A stretch of 64,000 bases of DNA, taken from positions 1-64,000 of the forward strand of contig JAOASD010000005.1 of NCBI GenBank assembly GCA_025210265.1. The letters are read 5' to 3'. The notes beneath the pieces are model-generated. The model was not told the origin of the DNA, made no database searches, and worked only from the letters and a program-made list of their open reading frames with translations. The position numbers and the translations under genes are program-made. Positions 45,405-57,626 of the stretch are shown piece after piece (position 1 is the stretch's first letter; every line of letters starts with the position of its first letter). This stretch comes from Pelagimonas sp. (GTDB taxonomy: Bacteria > Pseudomonadota > Alphaproteobacteria > Rhodobacterales > Rhodobacteraceae).

Positions 45405-48080
45405 TTATCCTTTGATCACGGTGCGGGCGGCGTCGATGGCAGCATCGGCGTTGGCCACATCCTTGCCACCGCCCTGCGCCATGTCAGGACGGCCACCGCC
45501 GCCTTTGCCGCCCAGTTCGACCACAGCGGCCTTGACCAGATCGACCGCCGACAGGGTGCCCTTCAGATCATCGGTCACGCCAGCGGCCACGGCCGCTTTG
45601 CCACCCGCATCGGCGATCAGCAGCACCGCGCCGGATCCCAGGCGGGATTTATGCTCGTCAATCAGCGGGGGCAGATCTTTGCCTGTCACGCCGCTCAGCA
45701 CCTGTGCGTGGAATTTCACGCCATTGACCTCTTCGGCCTCGGGCGCACCGCCGCCCTGTGCGCCTCCGGCCATGGCCAGTTCGCGGCGCAGGGTTGCGAC
45801 CTCGTTTTCCAGTTTCTTGCGCTCGTCCAGCAGGGCGCGCACGCGTTCGGGCACCTCAGCGGGCTGGGCTTTCAACACGCCTGCGACCTCAGCCAGGCGC
45901 TGATCCTGCCCGGCCAGATAGTCCATGGCGGCCTGACCGGTCAGGGCCTCGATCCGGCGCACCCCGGCGCTGGAGGCGCTATCGCCCAGCGTCACAAAGG
46001 CACCGATGTCACCGGTCTGGCGCACATGCGTGCCGCCACACAGTTCCAGCGAATAGGTGCTGCCATCAGTGCCCTTGCCCGAACCGGCCTGCTGGCCCAT
46101 GGACACCACGCGCACCTCATCCCCGTATTTTTCACCAAACAGCGCCTGCGCGCCAAGGCCGCGGGCGTCATCCGGCGTCATGATGCGGGTCGTCACCGCC
46201 GAGTTCTGGCGGATATAGGCGTTCACATCGCGTTCAACCTGCGCCAGCTCGTCCATGCTGAGCGCCTTGTTATGGCTAAAGTCGAAACGCAGGCGATCGG
46301 GTGCATTCAGCGAGCCACGCTGCGCCACGTGATCCCCCAGTGCTTCGCGCAGGGCTTCGTGCAGCAGGTGCGTGGCCGAGTGATTGGCGCGGATCGCGCT
46401 GCGGCGGTTGTGATCGACTTCTAGTTCGACCGGGTCGCCTGCAGAAATCGTGCCGCGTTCGACCAGAACCTTGTGGGCAAACACCTTGCCATCGGCGAAT
46501 TTCTTGGTGTCTTCGACCTTGGCCACGTCGTCGCGGTTATCAAGGCGGCGGATCACGCCGCAATCGCCGACCTGCCCCCCGGATTCACCGTAAAACGGCG
46601 TCTGGTTGGTCACGATCCAGCCGGACTGGCCCTCACTCAGCGTGTCAGTGCGGGCACCATCGACCACCAGCGCAGCAATCTGGCCTTCGGCTTTTTCCGT
46701 GTCATAGCCCAGGAAATCGGTGGCACCGGCGCCATCCAGAATGTCGAACCAGACAGCATTGTCCGCCGCCTCGCCCGAGCCGGACCAGGCCGCGCGGGCC
46801 TTGGCTTTCTGCGCTTCCATGGCCGCGTCAAACCCGTCCACATCGACCTCGCGGCCCTTTTCGCGCAGAGCGTCCTGCGTCAGGTCCAGCGGGAAACCAT
46901 AGGTGTCATACAGTTTGAAGGCCGCCTCACCGGGCAGCGATGCGCCCTCGGCAAGGCCGTCCAGCTCGTCATCCAGCAGTTTCAGACCGCGATCCAGGGT
47001 CTGTTTGAACCGGGTTTCTTCGGTCTGCAGGGTCTCTTCGATCAGGGCCTGCGCCTGGCCCAGTTCAGGATAGGCCGCACCCATCTGGCGCACCAGCGCG
47101 GGTACGAGGCTGTGCATGACCGGATCCTTCGCCCCCAGAAGATGCGCGTGGCGCATGGCCCGGCGCATGATGCGGCGCAGCACATAACCGCGCCCGTCAT
47201 TGGACGGCATCACCCCATCCGCAATCAGGAAAGAGGTCGAGCGCAGGTGATCCGCGATCACGCGGTGATGCACGTTCTTGTCGCCATAAGGGTCGACATT
47301 GGTGGCATCGGCGCTGGCTTCGATCAGGGATTTGAACAGGTCGGTGTCATAATTGTCATGGCTGCCCTGCAGCAGCGCACCGATCCGTTCCAGCCCCATG
47401 CCGGTGTCGATCGACTGCATGTCCAGCGCCCGCATCGACCCGTCTTCGAACTGTTCGTTCTGCATGAAAACGACGTTCCAGATTTCGATGAACCGGTCGC
47501 CATCTTCTTCGGGTGAACCCGGAGGGCCGCCCCAGATGTGATCGCCATGATCATAGAAAATCTCGGTGCAGGGGCCGCAGGGACCGGTCGGGCCCATCTG
47601 CCAGAAGTTATCCGAGGTCGCGATACGGATGATCCGGTCTTCGGGCACGCCGACCTTTTTCCAGATCTCGAACGCCTCGTCATCGGTGTGATAAACCGTG
47701 GTGTACAGCTTTTCCTTGGGGATGCCGAATTCCTTGGTGATCAGCTCCCATGCAAAGGGGATCGCTTCGTGTTTGAAGTAATCGCCAAAGCTGAAATTCC
47801 CCAGCATTTCAAAGAAGGTATGGTGGCGCGCGGTATAGCCCACATTGTCCAGATCGTTGTGCTTGCCCCCGGCGCGCACGCATTTCTGGCTGGTGGTGGC
47901 GCGCTTGTAATCACGGGTTTCGACCCCGGTGAACAGGTTCTTGAACTGCACCATGCCCGAGTTGACGAACATCAGCGTCGGATCGTTGCGCGGAACCAGC
48001 GGGCTGGAGGCGACCACCTCATGCCCCTGCTTCTCGAAATAGTTCAGAAAGGTAGAGCGGATGTCGTTCAGCGATGCCAT
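45405..48080 (-). CDS. alaS: Alanyl-tRNA synthetase
   Basis: This 891-residue enzyme charges tRNA-Ala. The class II core is at the N-terminus ([59 protein letters not shown]). The editing domain carries HxxxH in [12 protein letters not shown] and the zinc-type [15 protein letters not shown]-Ala domain ends with a Gly-rich segment ([18 protein letters not shown]). Full length, normal core gene. Confidence 0.98.
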   Translation of the reverse strand: MASLNDIRSTFLNYFEKQGHEVVASSPLVPRNDPTLMFVNSGMVQFKNLFTGVETRDYKRATTSQKCVRAGGKHNDLDNVGYTARHHTFFEMLGNFSFGDYFKHEAIPFAWELITKEFGIPKEKLYTTVYHTDDEAFEIWKKVGVPEDRIIRIATSDNFWQMGPTGPCGPCTEIFYDHGDHIWGGPPGSPEEDGDRFIEIWNVVFMQNEQFEDGSMRALDMQSIDTGMGLERIGALLQGSHDNYDTDLFKSLIEASADATNVDPYGDKNVHHRVIADHLRSTSFLIADGVMPSNDGRGYVLRRIMRRAMRHAHLLGAKDPVMHSLVPALVRQMGAAYPELGQAQALIEETLQTEETRFKQTLDRGLKLLDDELDGLAEGASLPGEAAFKLYDTYGFPLDLTQDALREKGREVDVDGFDAAMEAQKAKARAAWSGSGEAADNAVWFDILDGAGATDFLGYDTEKAEGQIAALVVDGARTDTLSEGQSGWIVTNQTPFYGESGGQVGDCGVIRRLDNRDDVAKVEDTKKFADGKVFAHKVLVERGTISAGDPVELEVDHNRRSAIRANHSATHLLHEALREALGDHVAQRGSLNAPDRLRFDFSHNKALSMDELAQVERDVNAYIRQNSAVTTRIMTPDDARGLGAQALFGEKYGDEVRVVSMGQQAGSGKGTDGSTYSLELCGGTHVRQTGDIGAFVTLGDSASSAGVRRIEALTGQAAMDYLAGQDQRLAEVAGVLKAQPAEVPERVRALLDERKKLENEVATLRRELAMAGGAQGGGAPEAEEVNGVKFHAQVLSGVTGKDLPPLIDEHKSRLGSGAVLLIADAGGKAAVAAGVTDDLKGTLSAVDLVKAAVVELGGKGGGGRPDMAQGGGKDVANADAAIDAARTVIKG

Positions 48081-48171
48081 TTTCTCAGACCGTCTTGGGA
48101 AATTTCCCGAGATTTACCCGCCCCCAAGCGCGCTGTCCATGGGGCTTGCGGCCTCAGGTTCGAGCTCAGGC

Positions 48172-49050
48172 TCAGGCGATCCGTTTTTCAAAGAAATGTT
48201 CCGCATAGGGGTTGTCATTGTAGCGGTCGATTTCGCGCCAGCCCGCGCGGCGATACATCTCTAGCGCGGCGGTCAGACGACCATTGGTGTCCAGCTGCAA
48301 GGTGGTCATGTTTAGCGCGCGGGCGTGGTCTTCGATCTCTTGCATCAGGCGCTTGGCCAGGCCAAGACCGCGCGCGGCGGGCGACACCCAAAGGCGTTTG
48401 ACCTCGCCCAGCCCAGCCCCCTGCCCTTTCAGCGCGCAGCACCCGATGGGCAACCCGTCCGACAGGGCCAGCAAAAACACGCCTTTGGGGGCCCGCAGGC
48501 TGTCGGCCTCGGGATCGCCCGAGGCAGCTGTGTCAAATCTGGTCTCGAATATCTCTGAAATTTCATCAACATAGGATTGCACGCAGGCCATCACGCGCGG
48601 ATCTTCGGGATCGGCGATCACGACTTTGATCGCATCCCGCCCCAGAACCGTCGCCACCAGATCCATCGCCGCCAACAGCCGGGCGCGGTCGGGGTAGCCC
48701 TGCAAGATCTCGCTGGCGGCTGCGTCGGACAGATCCTCATAGGTCTGAAACTCGGCCTGCCCCTGTCGCGTCAGCGACAACCGACGCCGCCGCGCGTCCT
48801 TTTCATCTGGGGTGGTCTGGATCATCCCCTCGCCCTCAAGCCCGCGCAGCAGGCGGCTCATCTGACCGGAATCGAGGCCCAGATAGGTGCGCAGCTCCGC
48901 CACATCTGATCGGCCATGGCCAATGGCGTTCAACACCCGAGCCGGGCCAAGTGGACGGCCCAGCCCAAGAAACGAGTCATCCAACGCGCCCGACCAGGTT
49001 GTCAGGGCGCGGCTCAGACGGCGAAGGCGGTATTCATCGGAAAGGATCAT
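48172..49050 (-). CDS. MarR-GNAT fusion protein
   Basis: The 292-residue product joins an N-terminal MarR-type winged helix (VAELRTYLGLDSGQMSRLLR, then KDARRRRLSLTRQG) to a C-terminal GNAT acetyltransferase (IGCCALKGQGAGLGEVKRLW, VSPAARGLGLAKRLMQEIED, NGRLTAALEMYRRAGW). The acetyl-CoA loop RGLGLAKR is intact. Such fusions may sense or modify a small molecule while controlling genes. It is a lone leftward gene between alaS and recA. Confidence 0.9.
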   Translation of the reverse strand: MILSDEYRLRRLSRALTTWSGALDDSFLGLGRPLGPARVLNAIGHGRSDVAELRTYLGLDSGQMSRLLRGLEGEGMIQTTPDEKDARRRRLSLTRQGQAEFQTYEDLSDAAASEILQGYPDRARLLAAMDLVATVLGRDAIKVVIADPEDPRVMACVQSYVDEISEIFETRFDTAASGDPEADSLRAPKGVFLLALSDGLPIGCCALKGQGAGLGEVKRLWVSPAARGLGLAKRLMQEIEDHARALNMTTLQLDTNGRLTAALEMYRRAGWREIDRYNDNPYAEHFFEKRIA

Positions 49051-49124
49051 TTAGCTAACATAGGTCAGGTAAATTCACTTCCGCAAGATATTAACTGATA
49101 TTTGTCAGGCAATTTTGCGCCACA

Positions 49125-49149
49125 AAAGAAAGGGCACCCAAAGGTGCCC
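49125..49149 (-). terminator. Rho-independent terminator of recA
   Basis: On the minus strand GGGCACC, loop TTTG, GGTGCCC (49149-49132) is followed by TTTCTTTTG, directly after the recA stop. Confidence 0.85.
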
Positions 49150-49156
49150 GATCAGA

Positions 49157-50224
49157 TCAATCCTCGACCATATCCGGGTCGTCGCGCTCCATGTCAAAAT
49201 CCAGACCATGCGCCGCGCGGATCTTATCCTCAATATCCGTGGCAATGCCGGTATTTTCACGCAGGTAATTTTTGGCGTTTTCACGCCCCTGTCCAATCCG
49301 TTCATCACCGTAGCTGTACCAGGCACCGGATTTTTCAACCACGCCAGCCTTGACCCCAAGGTCCAGAAGCTCGCCGGTTTTCGAGATCCCCTCGCCATAC
49401 ATGATGTCGAATTCCACCTGTTTGAACGGCGGTGCGACTTTGTTCTTAACCACTTTGACGCGGGTGGCGTTGCCGACAACCTCGTCCCGGTCTTTGATCG
49501 CACCAATACGGCGGATGTCCAGACGCACAGAACTGTAGAATTTCAGCGCGTTACCGCCGGTGGTGGTTTCTGGGCTGCCGAACATCACACCGATCTTCAT
49601 GCGGATTTGGTTGATGAAAATCACCATGCAGTTGGACCGGCTGATCGAAGCGGTCAGCTTGCGCATCGCCTGGCTCATCAGACGGGCGTGCACGCCGACG
49701 CTGCTGTCGCCCATATCGCCTTCGAGTTCGGATTTCGGCGTCAGCGCGGCGACCGAGTCAACCACCACAAGGCTGACCGCGCCGGAGCGCACCAGCGTAT
49801 CGGTGATTTCCAGCGCCTGCTCACCGGTGTCGGGCTGACTGATCAACAGTTCGTCCAGATCCACGCCCAGCTTGCGCGCATATTGCGGGTCCAGCGCGTG
49901 TTCCGCGTCGACAAAGGCACACACGCCGCCTTTTTTCTGCTCTTCCGCCACGCAATGCAGCGTCAACGTGGTCTTGCCCGAGCTTTCCGGCCCGTAAATT
50001 TCAACGATCCGCCCTTTGGGCAGACCACCAATGCCAAGGGCGATATCCAGGCCCAGCGACCCGGTCGAGGTCGCCTCGATTTCCTGGATGGCGTTTTCGT
50101 CACCCAGTTTCATGATCGAGCCTTTGCCAAATTGGCGTTCGATCTGTGCGAGGGCGCTGTCCAACGCCTTCTGTTTGTCCGCTTTGCGCTTATTGTCCAT
50201 CGTCAGAAGGTCTGCTGTTGCCAT
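49157..50224 (-). CDS. recA: Recombinase RecA
   Basis: ATG 50224 follows GGACGGAAGAC; 355 residues, the usual length. Visible are Walker [11 protein letters not shown], Walker B in [12 protein letters not shown], loop L2 around [19 protein letters not shown], and the acidic C-terminus. RecA drives homologous recombination and LexA self-cleavage. An alphaproteobacterial SOS box sits 50 bp upstream. Confidence 0.98.
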   Translation of the reverse strand: MATADLLTMDNKRKADKQKALDSALAQIERQFGKGSIMKLGDENAIQEIEATSTGSLGLDIALGIGGLPKGRIVEIYGPESSGKTTLTLHCVAEEQKKGGVCAFVDAEHALDPQYARKLGVDLDELLISQPDTGEQALEITDTLVRSGAVSLVVVDSVAALTPKSELEGDMGDSSVGVHARLMSQAMRKLTASISRSNCMVIFINQIRMKIGVMFGSPETTTGGNALKFYSSVRLDIRRIGAIKDRDEVVGNATRVKVVKNKVAPPFKQVEFDIMYGEGISKTGELLDLGVKAGVVEKSGAWYSYGDERIGQGRENAKNYLRENTGIATDIEDKIRAAHGLDFDMERDDPDMVED

Positions 50225-50274
50225 GTCTTCCGTCCTTATTTCACACGCCGGGCGGCGCGGCAATCGCTGCTTTT

Positions 50275-50289
50275 GTTCGCCTCTTGTTC
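50275..50289. promoter_or_regulatory. LexA (SOS) box of recA
   Basis: GTTCGCCTCTTGTTC is an exact GTTC-N7-GTTC direct repeat, the alphaproteobacterial LexA site, 50 bp before the recA start. It predicts DNA-damage induction of recA. Confidence 0.9.
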
Positions 50290-50393
50290 TCAAATTTTAT
50301 GAGATCAAAACGAGAACAATTCAAGACAAATCTTTCCTTTCCCAGAATGACGCAGGATGGTTAAAGAGAGGTTGATAGTGAGCGGAGAGCAAG

Positions 50394-50987
50394 ATGCTGG
50401 TGTTTTGGAAACAAAGATTGGTGTTTCTGGCAGTGCCAAAAACCGGGACATCCGCCTGGGAAACCGCGCTGGCCCCCCATGCATCCATGGTCATCACGGA
50501 TCCGCCTGAACTGAAACACGCACCCGTCTATCGCTACAACCGCTTTATTCGCCCTATGCACGAAAAAATGGGGGCGGATCATATGGATATTCTGGCGGTG
50601 ATCCGCGAACCGATTGATTGGCTGGGTTCCTGGTATCGGTATCGCCAACGTGCCTTTCTGGAAGGCCGCCCGACCTCGACCCGCGGGATGAGCTTCGACG
50701 ATTTTTGCCAGGATTACGCTAAAGGCGACCGCCCCCCCTATGCAAATGTGGGCAGCCAGGCGAAATTTGTAGAACCCCGCCCCAATGGTGTGCAGGTCAC
50801 ACATCTGTTCAAATATGAAAATCAGGCAGGGTTGCGTGATTTCCTGCAAGAGCGCCTGGAGGTGCCATTGGAAACGGCGCGAGAGAACGTGTCTCCGCGC
50901 CGTGTCATGGGGCTGTCCGAGCAAACAGAGGCCAAGCTGCGCCGCAAATGTGCCGCAGATTTCGAGATCTGGGAAAAGGCGCACTGA
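50394..50987 (+). CDS. Sulfotransferase-family protein
   Basis: ATG 50394 is preceded by GGAGAGCAAG; 197 residues. The N-terminal LVFLAVPKTGTSAWETAL has the PAPS 5'-phosphosulfate-type loop (PKTGTS), and DILAVIREPIDWLGSWYRY is the second conserved block. It probably transfers sulfate from PAPS to a glycan or other acceptor, though many such roseobacter proteins are uncharacterised. It is divergent from recA and convergent with cckA. Confidence 0.83.
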   Translation: MLVFWKQRLVFLAVPKTGTSAWETALAPHASMVITDPPELKHAPVYRYNRFIRPMHEKMGADHMDILAVIREPIDWLGSWYRYRQRAFLEGRPTSTRGMSFDDFCQDYAKGDRPPYANVGSQAKFVEPRPNGVQVTHLFKYENQAGLRDFLQERLEVPLETARENVSPRRVMGLSEQTEAKLRRKCAADFEIWEKAH

Positions 50988-51006
50988 CCTTTCCCCCTCC
51001 CCGCCT

Positions 51007-53310
51007 TCAGTGCAGCTGTTCGTGTACGGTGTTTGTCAAATCGTTCAGCGAGAAAGGCTTAGGCAGGAAAACCGAATTTGGGATTTCCTCCTGCCCTTCG
51101 CCAAAGGCATCTTCTGCATAGCCGGATACGAACACAACACTCACATCTGGACGTTGTTTACGTGCCTCCCGCACCCAGCTGGGTCCATCCATGCCAGGCA
51201 TCACCACATCCGTGACAAAAATATCCACCGCAAGAGTGTCATCCTCAAGCGTTGCCAGCGCCTCTTCGGCGGTTTCGGCCTCGATCACAGTGTAGCCACG
51301 CAGCCGCAACGCCCGCGCAGCAAAGGCGCGCACCGGAGCCTCGTCCTCGACCAGCAACACAACACCGGATCCTTTTTCAGCCAGTTTGCGCACCTCGGTT
51401 TCTTTCTGAACCGGCTGTTCATCGGGCTGCACCTCATGGGCAGGCACCAGCAAGGTAAAGCTCGTGCCTTGCCCAACGACGCTGTCGACGAAAATGAACC
51501 CGCCTGTCTGTTTCACGATACCATAGACCGTGGACAGGCCCAGCCCCGTACCCTCGCCAGGGCGCTTGGTGGTAAAGAAAGGTTCGAACACTTTTTGCAA
51601 TTTGTCTTTGGGAATGCCGACCCCCTGGTCGTTGACCCGCACCGAAACATAGGTTCCCGGCGGGACAACTGCGCGATCCCGCTGCAGAGGGTCACGCAGG
51701 ACGCGGCGCTCTGTCTCGATCACGATATCGCCCCCATCGGGCATCGCGTCGCGGGCATTCACCACCAGATTCATCATCACCTGCTCCAACTGCCGCCGAT
51801 CCACCCGCACAGAGGGTAAAACCGGGTCATGCCGCAGTGTCAGGCTGACTTTTTCCCCAACCAAGCGGTTCAGCAAATGCGTCAGGTCAGAGAGAGAATC
51901 GCGCATATCCAACACTTCAGGGCGCAGATTTTGTTTGCGCGAGAAAGCCAGAAGCTGACCCACCAATGCAGCGGCACGGTTGGCGTTCTGGTTGATCTGC
52001 ACAAGGTCACCGTAATCGGGGTCGCCCTGATCATGGCGCAGCAGCATCAGGTCGCAATGACCCGAAATCGCTGTCAACAAGTTGTTGAAATCATGAGCAA
52101 CACCGCCGGCCAGCTGGCCGATTGCCTGCATTTTCTGGCTTTGCACGAACTGCGCCTCAAGCGTTTTCAGTTCTGTCGCGTCATTCAACACCGCGATCAA
52201 AGCTGCACGCCCATCCTCAACCACACGGTTCAACGTGACCTGGACAAAAACCTCGCGGTCGACCCGCGTGAGGCGCAAAAATTCTGAACGGTGCTGGTCG
52301 CGCCCCTCAACCGCTTCTTGCAACCAATCGGACAGGGCGCGCCCCAAACCAACCATATGTTCCGCAAGATTGCCTGCGGGGCCGTCCCCCAAATCCAACA
52401 TGCGTCGGGCCTCGGGGTTGGCGCGCAGCACCGCCCCATCCGGTGCCACTTTGATCAGCGGCACGGGCAACGTGTCAAACGTCCCGGTCGGGTCTATAGC
52501 CTCTGTCGTGACCTCAGCCTCTCCAAGTTCAGACAAAGACAATTCCACCCGACCCGCACCAATTTCCGCTGTGTGCACCAACATACGTTGTGCCCCGTCG
52601 GCGGTCAGCAATTTGTGAATACCACCGGGCCGAAGGGGCAGATCCTCGACAATTTCGCTAAGCCGCTTTGCGCGCCGTCCGACAAGCGCCCGTGCCGGAG
52701 CATTCATAAACAGGATCGCCCCGTTGCGCCCGAGGGAAATCAGCGGGGTATCCGCCCGCGACACGATTCCCTGCTGCGCAGCATTGGGTTCAAACCGCCA
52801 CATCACCATGGTGCCAAAAAGCACACGCACATAGATGCGGAACCCCTCGGAATGGCTGGTGATGTCCTCCATCGCGGCACCGTTCGACCCGGCCTTGTGC
52901 TGCAGCCGGTACAGGATCCCCTCGGCGCTGGCGAACACCTCGTTCAAAATCGCAGAAAGCGGCACGCCGGGATCGGTGGCGAAACGATTGCGGGCGGTCA
53001 GGTTCGCCTCGATCAAGCGGCCATCCAGATCGGTCAGGAAACAATAGGCCGGATCACCCTCGACCAATTCACCCAGCAGCGCGGTTTTGCGTTTCAGCCG
53101 GTACCCGTTGAACAGGCTGATGGACAGCCAGCCCAGCCCAATACTGCCGAATGTGCCGGTTGCGGCCAGCAGCCCAATATGGACCAGCCCGTCGCGCAAA
53201 ATGAAACTGCCAATAAATGCCGCGAGCCCAAGCCCAAGCATAAGAAAGGCCGCCATGCGCGGCGAAAGCAGTTGAAGCCGGTTGATGTCAGTATGCATAG
53301 CGGCGTGCAA
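51007..53310 (-). CDS. cckA: Hybrid histidine kinase CckA
   Basis: This 767-residue protein has two membrane helices near the start (about 17-65), two PAS-type regions, the H box GGVAHDFNNLLTAISGHC, a HATPase (NLVVNARDAMPDGG, VNDQGVGIPKD, GEGTGLGLSTVYGIVK) and a terminal receiver with the acceptor Asp in FVTDVVMPGMDG. This is the CckA layout. CckA feeds phosphate through ChpT to CtrA, which in roseobacters controls motility, gene transfer agent and recombination traits. The start may be ATG 53298. Confidence 0.93.
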   Translation of the reverse strand: MHAAMHTDINRLQLLSPRMAAFLMLGLGLAAFIGSFILRDGLVHIGLLAATGTFGSIGLGWLSISLFNGYRLKRKTALLGELVEGDPAYCFLTDLDGRLIEANLTARNRFATDPGVPLSAILNEVFASAEGILYRLQHKAGSNGAAMEDITSHSEGFRIYVRVLFGTMVMWRFEPNAAQQGIVSRADTPLISLGRNGAILFMNAPARALVGRRAKRLSEIVEDLPLRPGGIHKLLTADGAQRMLVHTAEIGAGRVELSLSELGEAEVTTEAIDPTGTFDTLPVPLIKVAPDGAVLRANPEARRMLDLGDGPAGNLAEHMVGLGRALSDWLQEAVEGRDQHRSEFLRLTRVDREVFVQVTLNRVVEDGRAALIAVLNDATELKTLEAQFVQSQKMQAIGQLAGGVAHDFNNLLTAISGHCDLMLLRHDQGDPDYGDLVQINQNANRAAALVGQLLAFSRKQNLRPEVLDMRDSLSDLTHLLNRLVGEKVSLTLRHDPVLPSVRVDRRQLEQVMMNLVVNARDAMPDGGDIVIETERRVLRDPLQRDRAVVPPGTYVSVRVNDQGVGIPKDKLQKVFEPFFTTKRPGEGTGLGLSTVYGIVKQTGGFIFVDSVVGQGTSFTLLVPAHEVQPDEQPVQKETEVRKLAEKGSGVVLLVEDEAPVRAFAARALRLRGYTVIEAETAEEALATLEDDTLAVDIFVTDVVMPGMDGPSWVREARKQRPDVSVVFVSGYAEDAFGEGQEEIPNSVFLPKPFSLNDLTNTVHEQLH

Positions 53311-53419
53311 TCTTCAGCCCCACGAGATTCGTACACATGTGTTCTCGCAGGCGAGCATTAATCGGCAGTTAACCGAAGCCGCTCTTTGCGAGTTTCTCGC
53401 ATAAGTTGTGAAACAAAGA

Positions 53420-54571
53420 TTAGGGCTTCGTCAAGCACGCAACGAAAAAGCCATCTCCGCCATCCGAGGGCAGGAATTGCCGGGACGGGCCGCGCTGCCA
53501 GTCAGGATTGGCCTGAACAAAGCGTGCGATCTGGTCCTGATTTTCCTCGCTCAGAACAGAGCAGGTCGCATAGGCAAGCACCCCGCCAGACGCCACCAGA
53601 CCCGCGCAATCCCGAATGATTTGTGATTGAATATCAGTAAGTTCTGTCAGTCTTTCCGGTGTGATACGCCATTTCCCTTCGGGCGCGCGCCGCCAGGATC
53701 CGCTGCCCGAACAGGGCGCATCAGCAAGCACCAGATCATAGCCCCCAGACCCGGCTTTATGCGGGCGCGTGGCCACACCGGCGCGGGCCGCACGCGGAGG
53801 AATATCGCGCATCCGACGTGCATCAATATCATGCACTGCGACCGGACCACCGCCCAGACGCGCGCCCAAGGCCAGCGTCTTGCCGCCTCCCCCGGCGCAA
53901 TAATCCAGCACCCGCTGACCAGGCGTCAGCGGCAAAAGATCGACCACCGCCTGGCTGGCGGCGTCTTGCAACTCGACCAGACCGTCTTTGAAAGCCGCGC
54001 TTTGGGCGATGCGGCGCGCACCTTCGGTGACACGCAAAGCGGTGGGGCTCAGGTCATGGGGCTCGGCCAGAATGCCATCTGGCTCCAGTGCCTTACGCGC
54101 ACCCTCTAGATCAGACTTCAGCGTATTGACCCGCAGGAACACATCAGCGCGACGGCGTTGCGCCAGCGCGGTGTCCGCTGCCATATCGCCCAGACTGTCG
54201 CGGAAACGATCGCATAGCCAATCCGGCAGATCCCAGTGGTCATTTTCGGACAGCACACCGCCTTGCCTATCTGCGTCCGTCAGCGCAGAAGGCCCGTGAC
54301 GACTGTCATCAAACAGCGCCTCCAAATCCGCGCCCTGATCGCGCAGCAGGCCGATCATGCGGGCGCGGCCTATCTCTCCGCCCCCCAGAACCGCTGAAGA
54401 CCGCCAGCAGCGCAGCGCATCAAACACGTGATCGCGGATCGCAGCGCGGTCCTTGGACCCGGCAAAACGCGATTGGCGCGCCCAATTGGTCAGGGCGCGC
54501 TCGGCGGGATCACCGGCACGGATCCGGTCGAGGATCTCGATCGCAGTCTGGACGCGGGCGGCGGGGGTCAT
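53420..54571 (-). CDS. rsmB: RsmB-type 16S rRNA m5C methyltransferase
   Basis: The 383-residue protein has an N-terminal NusB-like domain (VQTAIEILDRIRAGDPAERA) and a SAM domain (LDYCAGGGGKTLALGA, LADAPCSGSGSWRR, YATCSVLSEENQ). The second Cys, in TCS, is the nucleophile, and the PCSG Cys releases the product, as in the RsmB/Nop2 family. It methylates C967 of 16S rRNA in E. coli. The reading is firm; the exact target base is by family. Confidence 0.88.
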   Translation of the reverse strand: MTPAARVQTAIEILDRIRAGDPAERALTNWARQSRFAGSKDRAAIRDHVFDALRCWRSSAVLGGGEIGRARMIGLLRDQGADLEALFDDSRHGPSALTDADRQGGVLSENDHWDLPDWLCDRFRDSLGDMAADTALAQRRRADVFLRVNTLKSDLEGARKALEPDGILAEPHDLSPTALRVTEGARRIAQSAAFKDGLVELQDAASQAVVDLLPLTPGQRVLDYCAGGGGKTLALGARLGGGPVAVHDIDARRMRDIPPRAARAGVATRPHKAGSGGYDLVLADAPCSGSGSWRRAPEGKWRITPERLTELTDIQSQIIRDCAGLVASGGVLAYATCSVLSEENQDQIARFVQANPDWQRGPSRQFLPSDGGDGFFVACLTKP

Positions 54572-54601
54572 GCCACCACCCCTGAATGGCGCGCCACCGG
54601 A

Positions 54602-56086
<1,485 letters not shown>

Positions 56087-56312
56087 CTATTGCATGGGCT
56101 GCAGGGCTTGGAAAGGCCAAAAGCGCGCAGACAGCCCTGCGGGGCCGGGTATTTGCGCTGGAGTATTTTCAAAGCAGAGAAGCCAGGGGCGCGCATCACA
56201 GAGGGGCATCTTTTTGCCACCCCAAAATTCCGCTGCGGTTTCGCCCTTGCCGTAACCTGCCTGTCACGGTTTTCTGGCATAGAGCAGCCAAACACATGAC
56301 AGGAAACATCCA

Positions 56313-57473
56313 ATGGCCCTGCCCCTTTCCGGGATCACCGTTCTTGATCTGACCCATGTTCTGGCGGGTCCGTTCTGCACCATGACGCTGGCCGATATGG
56401 GCGCCGATGTGATCAAGGTCGAGCGTCCGGGCGCAGGCGACGACACCCGCGCCTTTCCCCCGTTCAAAGACGGAAAATCCGCCTATTTTGCCACGATCAA
56501 CCACGGTAAGAAATCCATCGCTCTGGATCTGCGCGGGTCTGAGGATCGCGCCATTTTTGACGCGCTTCTGGAGCGCGCCGACCTGATTGTCGAAAATTAC
56601 CGTCCCGGCGTGATGGAGCGGCTGGGCTATGGGTGGGACGACCTTCATGCGCGCTTTCCCCGGCTGATTTACGGCGCGGTCTCGGGCTTTGGCCATAGCG
56701 GCCCGGATGCCAAGCGCCCGGCCTATGACATGGTGGTGCAGGCGCGCGGAGGTGTGATGTCGATCACCGGCGAAAAGGACCGCGAGCCCGTGCGGGTCGG
56801 GGCCTCCATCGGGGATATTGTCGCCGGGATGTTTCTGGCGCAGGGATTGCTAGCGGCACTTTATGATCGGGAAAAGACCGGCAAGGGGCGCAAGATTGAC
56901 GTGGCCATGCTGGACAGCCAGTTGGCCATCCTGGAACATGCGGTGGCGCTGACTTCGGTCACTGGCAAGGCGCCGGGGCCATCCGGGGCGCGGCATCCCT
57001 CGATCACCCCGTTTGAAACCTTTCACGCCAGTGACGGGCTGTTCGTGATTGCCGCGGGCAATGACAAGCTGTTTGAAAAGCTCTGCATCACGCTAGAGCT
57101 GCCCTTGTCGGGCGATGCGCGCTTTGCCACCAACCCGGCGCGCTGCGAAAATGCGCGGCTGTTAAAACGGTTGATCGAGGCGGTGACGCTGGACAACACC
57201 CGCGCCTACTGGATTGCGAAACTAACCGCGGCGGGCATTCCCACAGGCCCAATCCAAAGCGTTGATCAGGCGATGAAAGACCCGCAGCTTCTGGCACGCA
57301 ATATGGTTGTGGATGTTTTGGACAAGAACGGGCGCGCGGCTTACAAGGCGGCGGGCAATCCGATCAAGATGAGCGACGCGCCCGATCCCGTAACCCGCCC
57401 CCAGGCCCCGGATCTGGACGGCAATCGCGGGGAAATCCTGCGCTGGCTGGCGCAGAGCACAACCGAAGTCTGA
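56313..57473 (+). CDS. CaiB/BaiF-family CoA transferase
   Basis: This 386-residue family III CoA transferase has the N-terminal ITVLDLTHVLAGPFCTMTLA, DVIKVERPGAGDDTR, AVSGFGHSGP and the catalytic Asp in GASIGDIVAGMF. It moves CoA between acyl acids; substrates in the family include carnitine, formyl, bile acid and dicarboxylic acid types. The neighbouring ASKHA gene suggests a possible link to betaine or carnitine use, but it starts its own unit. Confidence 0.88.
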   Translation: MALPLSGITVLDLTHVLAGPFCTMTLADMGADVIKVERPGAGDDTRAFPPFKDGKSAYFATINHGKKSIALDLRGSEDRAIFDALLERADLIVENYRPGVMERLGYGWDDLHARFPRLIYGAVSGFGHSGPDAKRPAYDMVVQARGGVMSITGEKDREPVRVGASIGDIVAGMFLAQGLLAALYDREKTGKGRKIDVAMLDSQLAILEHAVALTSVTGKAPGPSGARHPSITPFETFHASDGLFVIAAGNDKLFEKLCITLELPLSGDARFATNPARCENARLLKRLIEAVTLDNTRAYWIAKLTAAGIPTGPIQSVDQAMKDPQLLARNMVVDVLDKNGRAAYKAAGNPIKMSDAPDPVTRPQAPDLDGNRGEILRWLAQSTTEV

Positions 57474-57626
57474 GCCCCCCGACACTCCTGCAAAGGCCGC
57501 GCACTGGGTCGCAGAAAAGCGGCCACGTGCCGGTGTTGGGATGGAAAGTGACGCTGGGCGGCTTTCCAATCGCTGCGCCTTCTCTATGTTTCGTGGGAAA
57601 TAGCGCGCCAGGGAACCAAGACAGCC

